Shown here: in pieces, positions 14,601-28,009 of the stretch
Layout: each line of letters begins with the position of its first letter
Numbering within the stretch: the stretch's first letter is position 1
Assembly (NCBI RefSeq): GCF_000247815.1
Contig: NC_021686.1
Span: 3,786,060 to 3,850,059 of the forward strand
Source of the DNA: Ficedula albicollis
Taxonomy: Eukaryota; Chordata; Aves; Passeriformes; Muscicapidae
Length of the DNA stretch: 64,000 nucleotides
Direction: 5' to 3'
Notes under the pieces: model-generated
What the model saw: the letters and a program-made list of their open reading frames with translations, nothing else
The model's database searches: none
What the model was told of the DNA's origin: nothing
Translations under genes and position numbers: made by a program

Positions 14601-17042
14601 TGGGTGTTTTTATACAAATTAGGCAAAAGTAATTTCCTGTGATCCTTTAGAAGTCAAATATGGAAGAGAAGTGTATTTGTGTGAATTGTTTAGCCACAGG
14701 ATGTCACACACACTTTAACATTTGCAAGTACAGAATAACTGGTTTAATTTGTACATTCAGAGATGGACAGTGCTAATTTGTTATGCAGCCCATTGGATAG
14801 GGAAAAACCTGCTGAGGACATTAAACCCTAATTTTGAGAGAAATGCATGTGGAGAAGCCAGCAGATGTCAGTATGTTCTTGTCATACAGCCCTTTTGTCT
14901 TACACAATAATTTCCCTGAAACGAAATATTATAGAAGTAGTAAGTGTTGTAACACCATGGCAATACAGGCCTGGTTAGTTACAAAACTTTCCTGAAAAGG
15001 GATTTATTTCTGGAGCTAGGCTGCCATGCACACAGCAGCCTTCCCTCTGTGTAGCTCCTCAGGCTGTGTAAGGCATGGGCTGTGAAATACTTTGCCAAAT
15101 GAGGATGTCACCGATAGTATTGCACCTTAGCTTCTAATGGAGTTTTTTGTTTCCTGTGCAGGTTCCCTCCCTGTACTGTGAGGCATTTGGAGCATGCTGG
15201 CACACTCCCTTCTGTTTGCCCAGCCAGGGGGTGTGTTTGAACTCTGATGTGTCTAATCAGATCTGTCTCTCTAATTTGGAGATTATTTTGCCACTGTTTA
15301 TACACTGTAATAAAAAACAGATGGGCTGTTCCTTGTCTCCCTTGCATCTCAAGGATCAATGCCATTATGACATTGTGGAGAAGCCTCTCCTTCCCTGAGA
15401 GTGCAGGCTGCTGGCCCAGTGTGCAAGGATGCAGGATTCCTGGGCTGGGTGCTCCCAGACGGTGACGCTGGGCTGAGCCCAGTCTGTAAAGCAGAGCCTG
15501 TGCAGGCTGCCCTTTGCAGGAGCTTTTCTCAGGTGTGCAGGAGCAGATGGGACCTGTGCCACGAGCAGGAGGGCACACGGTGCCAGGAGTGCAGGCTGGG
15601 TCCCTGCCCAGACAGCTCCGTGGGCAGCACAGGGACCATCCCAGGGCCCCCTCTGGGCTGGGCTCCTGTCCCCCAGCGCTTGCCTTGTGTCTTCCTGCGG
15701 GGACGGACATTCCACAGCTCCAGAAGAGCCCGGGCTCCTCCTGACATCAGCTCCAGCCTCTCTCTGCTAACTGTGCCCATTGTCCAGCCCAGTTCTGACC
15801 ACCTGGAGCCTCAGCATCCTCATCCTGTCTGAGGATAAAGGGCCCTTTCCTTCAGCTTTGCTTAAGGAGCTGATGTCAGTTTTGGCCTGGTGTCGCCTTC
15901 TATTTTTATAAATCCACAGTCATAAAATAGTGTAGATGTCACTTCAGAGTTTTTAATTACATTTCCAAGGAGAAATTCATTTTACATTTTCTCTTGCTTC
16001 AGCTCTCTCTTCAGGCTCTGTCATCTCAAAGCATTTGTTTACGTGGCAGACCAATTCTTTGTGGCTTACTCCTTGCTTCTCCTCATCTCACACTGTTGGA
16101 GTGATTTTCAGATCATGCAAATGGGAATCAAGGCAGGCAGGATAGCTAAAAAAGATATCTCTGGAGTTCAAACCCCCAAAGTAGTTGTAGTCTGGAAAGA
16201 AGGTACCTTATTTTCAAAGATTGGTTTGATTGCATTTGCCCTTAGTGCAGTTTCTACAGATGTTAAAAAACACCCCAAAATCCTGTTGAATATCATGCTT
16301 CAATTAGTGCTGAGCAACTTTTTGGATGATATATTAATGTCATTTCATTCAGATTTTGGTTTCACTCTCCTGGAGCTGAATGGAAAATACCACAAAATCA
16401 TAGTTCTCTTTTCATTTTATTATGGGGAAAAAAAGAAGAAAATGTAGCTATATGGGGGTCTGCATGTGCAATGTTTAAATATGTATTAATCTGATCTTTT
16501 TTTAGCGAAAATAAAAGGCAAAAATAATTTCTCCACTACTGAATAATAATAATTAAAAAAAAAAAAAAAAAAAGAAGCTGTATGCTGTTTGTTTTGAGAT
16601 CTTTCCTTCCATGGCAGTGAAAGCACTTTCTGATGGTTGACTCTTATTAACAGCCTCCTGAGTCTGCCTTTTGAAAACCTGCAAAATATCCATGTACTTA
16701 ATCCCCCTGTGTAGCTGGCAGTGCTGTTGCACCTTTGGCTCCTGAAAACGAGGTTCTTGGCAAAGATGTTTGGAATTTCCATCCTGCTTTAAGACATTTA
16801 ACATTAGTACTGAAAAATGGCATTTCCCTGGAAATGGTCAGCCTGAAGGATTGGCCCTGCAGCTTCTGTCCTGCTGCACACAGAAGGTTTACCTAGGGAG
16901 ATTAAGCATTAAAAATGGGTAAATTAAGGGAGCTGGTGTCCTTGTGGTTTTAGAGACACATGGATCAAAGTACCAGAGTGATACAATTAATCTTGAAATT
17001 AATTTTGATCAGTTACTTTTCAACAGTGCTCTCAGAGCTTTT
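8673..17042. other. Long non-coding stretch with poly-T tracts
   Basis: No gene or transposon recognised. Poly-T tracts lie at about 8993-9011 and 13204-13223, and a 19-base poly-A at 16555-16573. A GC-richer patch at about 15380-15835 carries overlapping frames on both strands (15108-15710 minus, 200 codons; 15401-15832 plus, 143 codons) with no domain. The 134-codon frame at 16043-16447 (plus) begins with a hydrophobic stretch but otherwise has no family features and ends in a Lys-rich tail from AAA codons. I treat all of these as chance frames. Confidence 0.5.
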
Positions 17043-17190
17043 GAAACTTTACATATAAATTTATTCGTTTCAAATACAACTTTTATTTGACTGGAATTTA
17101 CACTTTCCTGTGTGCCGAAACTTTACATATAAATTTATTAGTTTCAAATACAACTTCTATTTGACTGGAATTTACACTTTCCTGTGTGCG
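17043..17190. repeat. 74-bp tandem duplication
   Basis: Copies 17043-17116 and 17117-17190 differ at about three positions. The unit is AT-rich unique sequence starting GAAACTTTACATATAAATTT. The substitutions argue for a real duplication of some age rather than an assembly join. Confidence 0.92.
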
Positions 17191-19724
17191 TGCATTTTTA
17201 CAATTTGGGAAGAGATTAATGGGAAAATTATTCAGAAATAGAGGCATAAAGCCCTAAAGCAATACTCCTATGAATGGCAGGTGCTTTGATGAAAATGGAC
17301 AGGTGACTTATTGGGAAATAGTTATCTAATGTGGTAACTGGGGACAGACCAAATAAACCAAAGGTAAAATGCATCTCTACACCACCACTCTTCCTGAAAT
17401 AAATGAAAAATGTGATCCTCCTCGTGGGAGCAAAGTGAGGCATTGTAGAGGTGATGTGTCCTGGGCAGGCAGAATTGATGCCTCCCCAGGGAGCATTCAC
17501 AGAAGTCAAACCTGCAATTCCCTGGCAGAGCAGCCCTGCTGCAGCCTCTTCAGCAGGGGATGCTGAAAGTGTGGCCAAAATTATATCTGTGATAAAGTTT
17601 TCCTTCAAGGTAGTTTGGGAGATATTAGAGTAAGGAAATTCTAGGGAGTTTCCTTGTTCTGTTCTCTAACTTATTTTTTAAATGCAGAAATAATATGGAA
17701 TCGTAAGAATAATAGGAATTTTAATATATTCTTAGCAATAGAACTTCTGATTTCAGTTCAGTTTCAACAACAAAATTTGGCAAAAAAAATTTAACTTAAA
17801 GATTGTTTTTTTAAATTTGGAAGTAGCTTATCCTTCCTAATCCCTTAAAGGTTTCCTTTCCCAGGGCTTTCCAGGACACCAGACAAACTGCCAGCTCTGT
17901 GCTCTTTTCTCTTTTTCCTTTGCTGTCAGATGCTGTGAGAGCTCTTCTTTTAACTGCACTGGGGAAGCAGCCAGCTGAACATTGTAGGAAACCCCAAAAT
18001 CTGTAGGATCCCCCACATTTTTAACAGGTAACTTCCTGTCCCCCACATTTTGCATGGCTTTTTTTTCTGACCATGGAAACAGCAGCTCCTGCCAAGGTGC
18101 TGCAGCTGCCCCATCCCCTCAGGGCTGAGCAGATCCAGATGTGCAACATCTGCTGCAGGGTCTGTGTCCAGCTGCTGACTGCACATTCCACAGATTCGAG
18201 CCCAAAAGAGAGGAGCACCATGTAAAACCAGCCCTGACAACGAAGTCTAAACCAAGTCTGTGGGAGAGAAGGGCTGGAGCAGCCCTCTGGGCAGGAATTA
18301 CCAAATGGTTTTGGCAGGGGTGCTGTTCAGGTTGGACAGTGGCAGTGGGAGCTGCTGGCTGCCCCTGGAATGGGAACTTCCAGTTTGGCTCTGAATCTGC
18401 TCCATTTCTAACCCTTTGAAGACAGCATCATCCTGTCCAGGCACACCTTGATGTGGGCATTGCAACAGATACTGAGAATATTTGATGTGATTTTTGAATT
18501 AAGGACGGACTTTTGTTAAGGAAACTGAACTAACAGACAGCACAGTGTTGGAGAAAGTTCTCCTTCTTTTTGTTTGCTTGGGTTTTTTTGCCTGCTCTGT
18601 TAGGCTGAAGGATCTCTGCTCTGCCACATTCCCTGTTTTCTTCAGTAGAATGACTCCACTGCTTTCGGGCAAAGTAGGAAAATGTGTTTTGCTGACTGGT
18701 GTACTTCACCCTGAGCACACATCTGAGGTGTATTCAGTGTAGCTGCAAATAAGTTACTATTTTAAATGTGAGATTTCAATAGTTAAACACCTGCAGGGAT
18801 GTCTGTGAGCAGCTGCAGATTAAAAAAATGCAGCACATGACACAGTTTTCTCCTACTTGAGGTATTGTAGTGAGAAATAAAGGATGATTTCTCACATAGC
18901 TGTTTTCAAAGCCTGATTTTTTCAGTATTTAGGAAGTGTTTTAAGCTTTGCATGATAGACATTTCACTGTGAAGAGTAAATTTCTCTCATTGGATTAATT
19001 TTTTGAGGCTCAGTCCTCCTTAAAGCAGGTCCAAGGCTGGGCCTGTGGAGCACTGATGGTGCTCAAGGGGAATGACCTCGTGGGCAGGTTGGAAACAAAT
19101 CTGGTGGTGCTGGGGCTGGTGTTTATTCATGTCAGAAAGGTGCACTCAGGTGGTTTCATCCCACTCAAGGATTCCTTGGAGGCACCTGTGCAAAGGCCTG
19201 TCTCTGCTCCAGCACTCTGGAGGCTGGTTGGTTCAATAATCAAAATTCAGAATACCCTCAGAGGCTGCAAGACCCCCTCAGTTCCCAAATGTAAAGATGT
19301 TCTGTCCTGAGATGCTTCTTTTGCCCCGTTTGCTAGGCATATTGGTATGTTCTAAGTATATAAAAATACAGAGGTATTTTTAGCTGCTGTTGGTATTGGA
19401 ATGATTTATTCTTAATGCCAGGGAAAGAAGGGTGAGAGCAAAGGCTCTTGAATATTTTAATAGCATAATTCTGATCTATTGGATGGAAGTTAGGAGGATC
19501 ATATGGCTCTTATTCAGAATGTGTCTCACCAGGGTGCAGACTCTCCCAGGAATCACAGGAAATGCATTACTCTGTGGAGTATATCAGGAGACTGATATAG
19601 TAACTGGCAGTAACTTGCTTAATTAAATTACTGTGAAGTTCTCTGGACTTTTTAACTTAGTGAAGTTAAAAAGTTAACCCCAAGTTAAGGGGTTGCATGC
19701 CCTCCCTGTGGGAAAGGCAGAATC
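17191..19724. other. Non-coding stretch, no gene seen
   Basis: Stops in every frame, no transposon recognised. Overlapping frames of 60-126 codons around 17228-17633 and 17837-18419 occur on both strands and show no protein family. A short mirror-like GTTAAAAAGTTAA motif lies near 19665. Confidence 0.5.
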
Positions 19725-20005
19725 TGTGAACCCAGCACTGCCAAGTTCACCCCTAAGCCGTGTCCCTTAGCCCACGTCTAGCTGTCCTTTAAATATCTCC
19801 AGGAATGCTGCCTCCACCACTTCCCTCTTACAATGCTTGTCAAAACTCCCCATGGAGAAATTGTTCCTCATGGAAATACCCAATGTAAACCCAACCTGGA
19901 GCAACTTGACATTACTTCCCTCCTCACTACAGCCTCCTCTCAGTTGTAGAGAGTGATAAGGGTCCTTCCCTTTCAGAGCAGCCTCTAGGACCTGGAACAA
20001 GATTC
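19725..20005 (-). mobile_element. CR1 LINE fragment (3' region, truncated)
   Basis: On the minus strand this follows the 3' part of avian CR1. Recognisable blocks in plus-strand order are CCCAGCACTGCCAAG, TTTAAATATCTCCAGGAATG, CTCCACCACTTCCCTC, AACCTGGAGCAACTTGA and GTTGTAGAGAGTGATAAGG. The terminal CR1 tail is missing at the left. The 77-codon minus-strand frame in this region is CR1 sequence, not a host gene. Confidence 0.85.
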
Positions 20006-21267
20006 GTTATGTTCTTTGTGGTAATGGACCAAATAAAAGCCATTAAGTATCTTTAGGGAGCAGTTAAAAAACCAGTTATTTATTTTTATTTATTTGTATT
20101 TATTTACTTGCTCATTTATTAAGATATGCACTTTGCATGTTGAGAAGGAAATAATTTGACATTTTGTAATAAATTCTTTGGATTCTGAGTTTATGTTGTG
20201 TAAATTATATTTGTACAAACTGAATACAAGCCTAAATTTGAATCATCTGTGAAACTGATACCCATTTACCACTCCTTTCATGGTGACTTTCAGCTGAAGC
20301 TATGTAGGGGTGAGCAGCAATTTGTTTCCCCTGTCTGCAGCTGAAGTTCCCTTGGAAAGTTTCATTAACACACTATCATGCTTTAAAAATAGAAACCCAA
20401 GAGAATTACTCCAACTCAAGTAATATAATGCATCAAGAAGCTTTTCATTTTATATTATAATTATTCCAAAGCACTTCAACCTAGCCACTTTTCCATTATG
20501 AGAAGAATTCTACACCATTTTGTATCCAAAATTGCATTTCTCAGAAATTCTATGCCCGTGTGTAGATTACTTGCAGTGCTCCTATTGTCCTTGTTTCTTC
20601 TCTGCTGTGGAATTAAATCCCAATGTTTAGAAAACTCTGAAATGAGTTTGTTGCTCTGTGTATGCACAGAAGAGCAGAATGCAGCAGATGAGAAGCTGCA
20701 GCGCCCTGTGGATTGGAGAGCATGACATGGGGGATTTCTTGCTCCAGTAGCTACTGATGGGGTGGCTATTCAAGACCTACCTCTGCTAGAATTATACTCA
20801 GTAAAGGTTCATTTATCTCTTTTTTTCCTTCCCTCCAGTCCCCCAAAAGAAGAAACACATATTCTTCATAGTATGCTGGCAGCTGGACAGTTCTTCAGTG
20901 TGTAGATATAAACTATGTGTGTAGTAACTACACCTAAACATCTGTTGGTGTTTTAAATCCTAAATAAATAAATAACCTTACTGCTGTGCTAATTCAGTGA
21001 CACCCTGTCAGTTTCTCTGGAAACTGGATCCCAAACAATTCTCAGTCAGCTGGTTAAACTGAATTGAAACTCAGCTTTGAAAATACAGTTTGCCTGCTGG
21101 CTTGACACTTACAAATGCCTACTATTTATTTTGGGCAGCAAATTATTAATTTTCTTCTGGGCATGTCTTTTACTTGTTTGGAGATAGTTCTGTGTAGGTT
21201 TTGTTGGTTTTTTTTTTTTTGGTTGGTTGGTTGGTTTTTTTAATGTGTGTGTTTACATACATTGTAG
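20006..21267. other. Non-coding stretch with TTTA and GGTT microsatellites
   Basis: A TTTA-type microsatellite lies at 20076-20120, and a poly-T with (GGTT)n at 21208-21240. No gene recognised. Frames at 20476-20725 overlap on opposite strands and lack family features. Confidence 0.55.
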
Positions 21268-22079
21268 ACTGAACAGAATCAGAGACTGGCACAGGCAGAA
21301 AGGGACTCTGGATGTGCTCTGGTCCCACCCCACTGCTGGGTAGGGACACCAGAGGTGGGGCCAGGACAGTGCCCAGGTGGTTTTGGGGGTGTCCAAGGTG
21401 GAGCCATCCCACCTGGAACAGCCCCAGGTGCTGCCAGGGCTCACCACCCTCCCAGAGGAGCAGCTCCAGGTGTCCTGAGGGAACCTCCCGGCTGCAGTTT
21501 GTGCTCACTGCCTCTGCCCCTGGCACTGGGCACCACTGGGAACACCCTGGCTCAGTCCTGTTCTTACCCCACTTTCAGATACTTGATATTGATATTGATA
21601 TTTCAGATATTGATGAGGTTCCCCCTGACCCTCTCCAGGCTGAGCAGCCCCAGCTCTCTCAGCCTTTCCTCACTCCAGAGATGCTCCAGGACCTTCCCGA
21701 GCTCAGCAGCCCTTTGCTGGACCCTGTCCTTGTCTCCCCTGTCCTGGGGATGTCAGAACTTGCCATGGCACTCCTCACCTGTGCTGGCCAGAGCTGAGGA
21801 TGTTGTCTCAGGCTGCTGGCAGAGCTGTTCCTGCAGCCCAGGATGATGCTCTGGCCCTTCTTTGCTGCCAGGGAGTGTTGCTGTTTAACCTGGCTGCAGC
21901 ACCCCAGGGCTTTCCAGCAGAGCTGCTCTGCAGCCCCTGGGATCCTGGCATTTATTGGTGCCTGGGGTTGCTCCTCACAGCTGTGGGACTTTGTGTAACC
22001 TGCAGCCCCTGGGATCCTGGCATTAATTGGTGCCTGGGGTTGCTCCTCCCAGCTGTGGGACTTTGTGTAAGCCAAAATC
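21268..22079 (-). mobile_element. CR1 LINE fragment, longer 3' portion
   Basis: A minus-strand CR1 insertion with its 3' end at the left. Family blocks seen in plus-strand order are CAGAATCAGAGACTGGCACAG, CTCTCCAGGCTGAGCAGCCC, CTCTCTCAGCCTTTCCTCA, GAGATGCTCCAGG, TTTGCTGGACCCTGTCC, CCCAGGATGATGCTCTGGCC and TTGGTGCCTGGGGTTGCTCC. A small (GATATT)n array at 21579-21615 interrupts it. The right part is duplicated (72-bp unit, 21931-22074). The 115-167-codon frames here on both strands are by-products of this element. It ends where LTR-like sequence starts, suggesting a later insertion into or beside it. Confidence 0.88.
21931..22074. repeat. 72-bp tandem duplication inside CR1
   Basis: Copies 21931-22002 and 22003-22074 begin CAGCCCCTGGGATCCTGGCA and differ at only a few bases. 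The unit is CR1-derived, so the duplication is younger than the CR1 insertion. It stops about 5 bp before the LTR-like start at 22080. Confidence 0.92.
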
Positions 22080-22470
22080 TGTCCTGGTTTGGAGGACAGG
22101 TGTCTGCCAATAAAGGCAGAAGCTTCTCTTTGAAATGGAGAATGTAAGCCCCCTCCCTCCAAATTACTGTAATTTTGAAATTAAAGGGCTCTCAGGCAAA
22201 GATATGGGAATTAGGAATAACAGTTCTTTACTAGGAAAATCAAAATAGAAATGCAGTATTACAAAGAACAATCCCAAAGCACTGCCAGAGTCAGAATCCA
22301 AGCTGACACCCGTCAGTCAGTCAGGGTGTTGGCAGCAGTCCCATTCAATGGTGGCTGCATCCTCCTGCAGGGGCAGATGTGGTTCAGCTGGAGCAGGGCT
22401 CCTGGAGAAGGTGCAGATTTACTCTGAAGGTCCAGGGATGATGTGGAAAGGTCTGGTTTTCCTCTGGAAT

Positions 22471-23039
<569 letters not shown>

Positions 23040-23193
23040 ATGTGCCAGGAGATCAGGGGCACTGCCCCACCCGGCTTCAGCAGACAGTGACAGAATACAC
23101 ATTTCTGTCACATCCTGTATTGCAACCCAAGACACCACCTCACATCCTGTTGGGGCTGGCAGCAGCACCCTCAGGCTTGCTGAGTGACACTGA

Positions 23194-23280
23194 TGCCCCA
23201 CCACATCAGGAATGAAGGTGTTTAACTGGACTGGGTGCCCCACCACGACATCAGGAATGAAGGTGTTTAACTGGACTGAA
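23194..23280. repeat. 42-45-bp tandem duplication
   Basis: Unit TGCCCCACCAC..ACTGGACTG occurs at 23194-23235 and 23236-23278. The second copy carries a 3-bp insertion (GAC) after the CCACCAC start. Confidence 0.88.
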
Positions 23281-24290
23281 CCCAGTATCGACTCCTTGTA
23301 CTGGGAGGTTTAGGCACAGCCTTACACAGAGCTGACAGGGGATCTCAAACTCACAGCCCTTCCAGAAATTAGCACCTTGCTTTTTCATCTCCTTTGCACT
23401 CCATCCCTTCAGCCTCGCCCTCGCTGCAGGTTTTGGGAGGCAGCACAGCAGCATTCCCCAGTTTCCTTCTGACACCTTTGTAAAACACTCAGGTGGACAG
23501 GTGCAACAAACCCCATTACCTGAAAAGTCACACAGATTTTTCTGAAACAGCAGTCCTCCTCCATTAGCTGCTTCTCCAGATGGCTAAGTATATGGTGGAA
23601 CAGAATTAATGGGTGTTGGGGAAATCCACCTTCATGTGGAACAGGCAGCAACGCTGGCAGCCAGTCAAAAAGCCCTCAGAAAGGTTGTGGCTGAAGGACA
23701 CCACTGTTGGGAGCACAGATGAAGATATATTCCTGAACTCAAGGAGGAAGCACAGAGGGTGCATTATTACATGGAATGATTAGATGACTGACTAATGAGC
23801 CTTGAGGGGCAAGGAAATTGGCTACAAAAGCAATTAAATAAGCACCTGACATTCCAGTGTACTCTGTATAAACACTGAACTTTTACCATGTTTAGTTGGC
23901 AGAGCAAAACAAGTGCTGTTTAAGCATACAAGGCAAACTGCTACAGGAAGAAAAAAAACCAGTGTTAAACAGATTGTTCTTCTGATAGTGTGTTGGTAAA
24001 TGCTTTTCTCTGTCAGAAGGTGTGATAACACATTGCAGTGCTAGCACAGAAAATCACTGTCCAGTTTTCATTAGTTATTCTGCATATTTAAGCCAATATG
24101 ATTCCACATTAAACTCCATATTCTGCCTTTATCTATTGTTAGATACCATTAGGTAATGATGGCGTTTTGTTTTCCTTTAGGGACAAAACTTCTGCATAAC
24201 AGCCCAAATATAAGTGACAAAAGGGTCATTTTGCATAAACTCTGATGGACCAACACTGAATACCTGTTTCTGTGTGAAATGCACTTGGGC
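23281..24290. other. Non-coding stretch, no gene seen
   Basis: No gene or transposon recognised. Part of the left edge may still belong to the LTR-like element. Frames up to 80 codons at 23251-23651 (minus) have no family features. Confidence 0.5.
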
Positions 24291-24500
24291 AGGTGGTGGG
24301 CAGCTTGGAGTGCAGTGAGCCCCCCCTCGGTGGGCAGCTTGGAGTGCAGTCAGCCCCCCCTTTAAGAGAGGGTGTTGACAACAAGAGCAGTTAAATGAGC
24401 ATTTGCCATTTGGTGGGCAGCTTGGAGTGCAGTGAGCCCCCCCTTTAAGAGAGGGTGTTGGCAACAAGAGCAGTTAAATGAGCATTTGCCATTTGGGCAG
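24291..24500. repeat. 83-bp tandem duplication plus partial third copy
   Basis: The motif GTGGGCAGCTTGGAGTGCAG recurs with starts near 24297, 24331 and 24414. The last two copies extend through a run of seven C, TTTAAGAGAGGGTGTTG and GCAGTTAAATGAGCATTTGC as near-identical 83-bp units; the first is a 34-bp partial copy. Confidence 0.9.
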
Positions 24501-27500
24501 GTGGAGGTTCTGGAGTGTCCTGAGAGGCTGAAGGCTCTGCTGCCCTGTCCCAGGTGCCTGCAGTGTGACAGGGCTCTGGCTGAGAGGGAAGGGAGGTTTT
24601 TCCTCCAGGCTGGGATGGTTACACTGTTCTGTGCCAATTTTCATCACACAGAGCTGCAGCTGTGCACACAAGAAAAGCACACAAGAAGAAGGAGCTTCAC
24701 ACCTTCTACACAGGCAGAGGAATCCCCCCAGAGGATGGAACAGATGTGAATATTGTGCTCAGGTTTCTCCTTCCAGTGTACTTTCAAATTACCTGGTCAA
24801 GTATTTCACTTGTTGCCCCACCCAGTGAAGTAACAACTTTGGCATTCTGGTGTCAAGTAATCCAAGAGATTTGAAATGCAATCCCAGTGAGCCAAAGATG
24901 AAGTGTTCATAATATTTTAAGAGCAAACCAGATTCTCTGGTAATGTTGCTGGGGGTGATCTTCAAGCCGGGTGTTCAGTTAAGTCTCCAGCAGCCCTTTC
25001 TGTGTAGAGGTTCTGCAAGTGTCACCAATTCTGTTTTTGCCTGGTAAAAGTGTGCAGCTAAAGGAAGAAAGTGGTAATTTTCAAGTGTCAATTAGAGTTA
25101 TAACTATATGTGACAAGGAGCTGTGCTGGGAGATTGAAGCAAGTGGTTTCTCTCCTCTGTAACCAACTGGAAGCAAAGAAATCAGCAGGGATGTTTGTTT
25201 GTTTTTTTCTGTAAGAGGAGTTACAATCACTTTTTTAAGGTGTTAAATAATGTGAAATTTGCTGCCAGGAAGTCATGCTTGGCCTTTTAAGGCTGTCTAA
25301 AATTAATCATGTATTTGTTTCTTAACTGCATCATTAAATTCAGGTTCAAAAGTCCTCCTGTACTTGGAAGTCACAAAATGCACTGCTGAACCCCTACAAT
25401 GTTGTATATTGCCCTGGTTTCTTCAGAGGATAAGAATTCCAGATTTCTGAGCTGAAAGAGCTTTATTATGAAGTGACATGTCTGGCATTAGAGACAGAGG
25501 TGGAATTGGTACATCTGAAATTAATGAATAATATATAAGGACTGATACCAACTTTGCTTCATGAGTTGGCCTTACTATTTAGCCTCAAGCAGAAGCAAGA
25601 AACACACACACAAAAACAAAGGTTGTTAAGGTAGAAAGTTAAATATTTAATGCCAGTGTCTGCTGTATATTTTCCTTTTGTGTATTCATGGAAATGTATT
25701 TTGGAACTGGAGGCAAATGTTATTTATAATACAGTAGTGGCAGAAGGGGCGTATTTGATTGAGGCATCAAAGTGCTAGACTGTAAAAGGCATGAGAGAAA
25801 ATTCCTGGATTAGCCTTGAAATTTTCACTTCCATCTTCCCTTTTCTTTGGGGTATTCTGGCTCTCATTTTGGCTTTCATTTGGGATTTGTCTGTGCCACC
25901 TTTCCCTTTCTCTCTGTGTTTTAATGAGGTGGCAGAGCAGGCAGCAGTAAGAGGTGGTTGTTTTCCCAGTAGCAGTTGTGTCTTTCAAGCCCTCTGCAAT
26001 GCATCCCATCGGTGACAACACTCAAAATGTAACACACATCCTCGTGTGCTGCCTTCTGTCATTAAAAAAAAAAAAAAGTGTTTTGTGAGCCTGCTGGGTC
26101 CAGAAATAGCACTGGAATTTCTGGGCTAACCAGGAGCTGGATGTTACACAAAGGAAGGCGCTGGGAACAGAATGGATTTTTGGGTGAAAACATCAGAAAT
26201 TGTCAGAAAAATGTAAACTTGTGTATTTTCTTCTCTTGCCCTAGAAGGTGTGGTTGGAGCATTAGGGTATGCTGAGTTTTTTTATGATCTGATTTGTTGG
26301 CAATGAGCAAAGATAAACCCCTGCTTACCTGTTTGTAGATGCACAAGTGCAGTAAATTTGTCCCGGACCCATCATTGTCTAGAAAGGTAGATGTTGTTTC
26401 AAGGCTTTTGGTATTCAGCTGCAACAAGAATTAAATACAGATTCTGATATTTCACTCCTTAAAGAGGAAAAAAAGTCCTTGTAGAACTTGTTAATTGTCT
26501 CATTGGAAGACCTATATTTAAATCAGTTTGGATGTTTGCATCTGTGCTTGCTTTCAAAGCTGCAGGAAGGGCTTAGCAAGTTTCCATGGACTTGGCATTT
26601 TAGTCTGGGTCACAGGAGCCTGCTTTTCTGGCTCAGATAAAGGCAATACTTTGTTTATTCTACAGATCTAGAAGAAATTTTGTTTTAGGCTTTCCTGGTA
26701 AGATCTTTCAATATGGAAAAGCTGTTCTCAGTGGCTGGAAGGAGGAATGTCCCGATCACAGCTGTGTCTTGTTTTGGGCTGGAGTCAGAAATCTACAGCC
26801 AATTGTGCAGGTGTTTTACAGGAGAGGCAGCTGCAAACACACGTGTGTGATTACACAGATATGTCCACACTCACTTCATTTCCCTCTTATTCTGAGCTTA
26901 AAACTCCCCCCTGTGTTTGGAACCTTGAGTGCTGCCAAATGCAGTTGAATAATCGCTTCTCCAAAAAACTGCTTTGAGTGTGAAGAAGAATGTAGCCGGA
27001 GATTTTGGTGAGAGAACTTCTATGGGAAGTTAAAATGATGCAGGACTTGTGCCCTGGGGCTGAACAGCCACCTCCAGCACTCCTGGTGCTGCTGGGAGGC
27101 TTGGCAAGCACATACCCTGTAAAGCTCAAAAAGTCCAGTGTTATTCCACTGAGCTTTTTGGAACAATGTCACCCATAAAAAAAGTGGTTTAGGTTGTTGT
27201 TGCTTGAGAGAACTGGCAGGCGTTGTGGGCAAGAGTGGTAAAAGAAAGAAATGTGGAGCTTGAGGAAGACAGTTTGTAAATTAATTTAACTGTTTTTTAA
27301 TTGCTAGTTGGTTAAGGTTTTGAAGAAACGCAATCCATTGACCACCCAGAACAGAATGATAAATTAGTGTGTTAAAATTTTACAGTGCAGTGTTAAAGCA
27401 GCTTTTAGATCACATGACACTTAGCATGTATTTCGTTAGCTTAAAAAATATCAGGTCTCCTCAGAAGTGTAAGAAATATTGTGCATCTTCAGTTATCTTC

Positions 27501-28009
27501 CCTATTGACTTAACCTGGTGCATGTAAAGTGCATTATAAAGCATTAAAATGCAATTATTGCCAGTATTAACCTGGCAATGTTGCTGATTTTGAGCCTGAG
27601 GAGGACAGGAGGTGAGGCAGCCAGCTCAGCTGTTGCTTGTGTAACCTTTCCAGCTCTGGTTGCAGCCTCCAGGTCCTGGCAGGGGTGTGGGGAGCACAGA
27701 GCAGGAGCAGGGCTGTGCTGGCATGGCCTGAGCAGGGTTTGAGAGGAGCAGAGAGGGGCAGGGTGAACACAGGGCTCTGTTTTGTGAAGGACTGGCCAGG
27801 GGAAGCTGTTCCTGCAGGCTCTGTAGGATTGGGCTCCAGGTGTGCTCCCCAGCTGTGTGAAGTGCCCCTGGTTCCCAGGTGGGGCTGTCTCAGCCTGTGA
27901 GGAGCTGTGCAGCCAGAGATGTTCTGGAGATGGTGTTCTATGGCACTGCTGCTGCTGCTGCTCCACTGCACATCTCCAGAGCAGCGCTGGGCACCAGCTC
28001 GTGCTCACA
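24501..28009. other. Non-coding stretch, no gene seen
   Basis: Stops in all frames. A 14-base poly-A lies at 26064-26077. From about 27580 the sequence becomes GC-richer, with a short (CTG)n at 27946-27962. It carries overlapping frames on both strands (27544-28008 minus, 154 codons; 27567-27971 minus, 134 codons; 27637-27900 plus), which is typical of GC-rich non-coding DNA. No domain is recognised. Confidence 0.5.

Noticed and set aside
16043..16447. 134-codon plus frame with hydrophobic start
   Set aside because: No family features, no promoter or splice context, and a Lys tail from an A-rich tract; probably chance.
21312..22162. Frames of 115-167 codons on both strands
   Set aside because: They lie in CR1 3' sequence and its internal duplication and do not encode the CR1 proteins.
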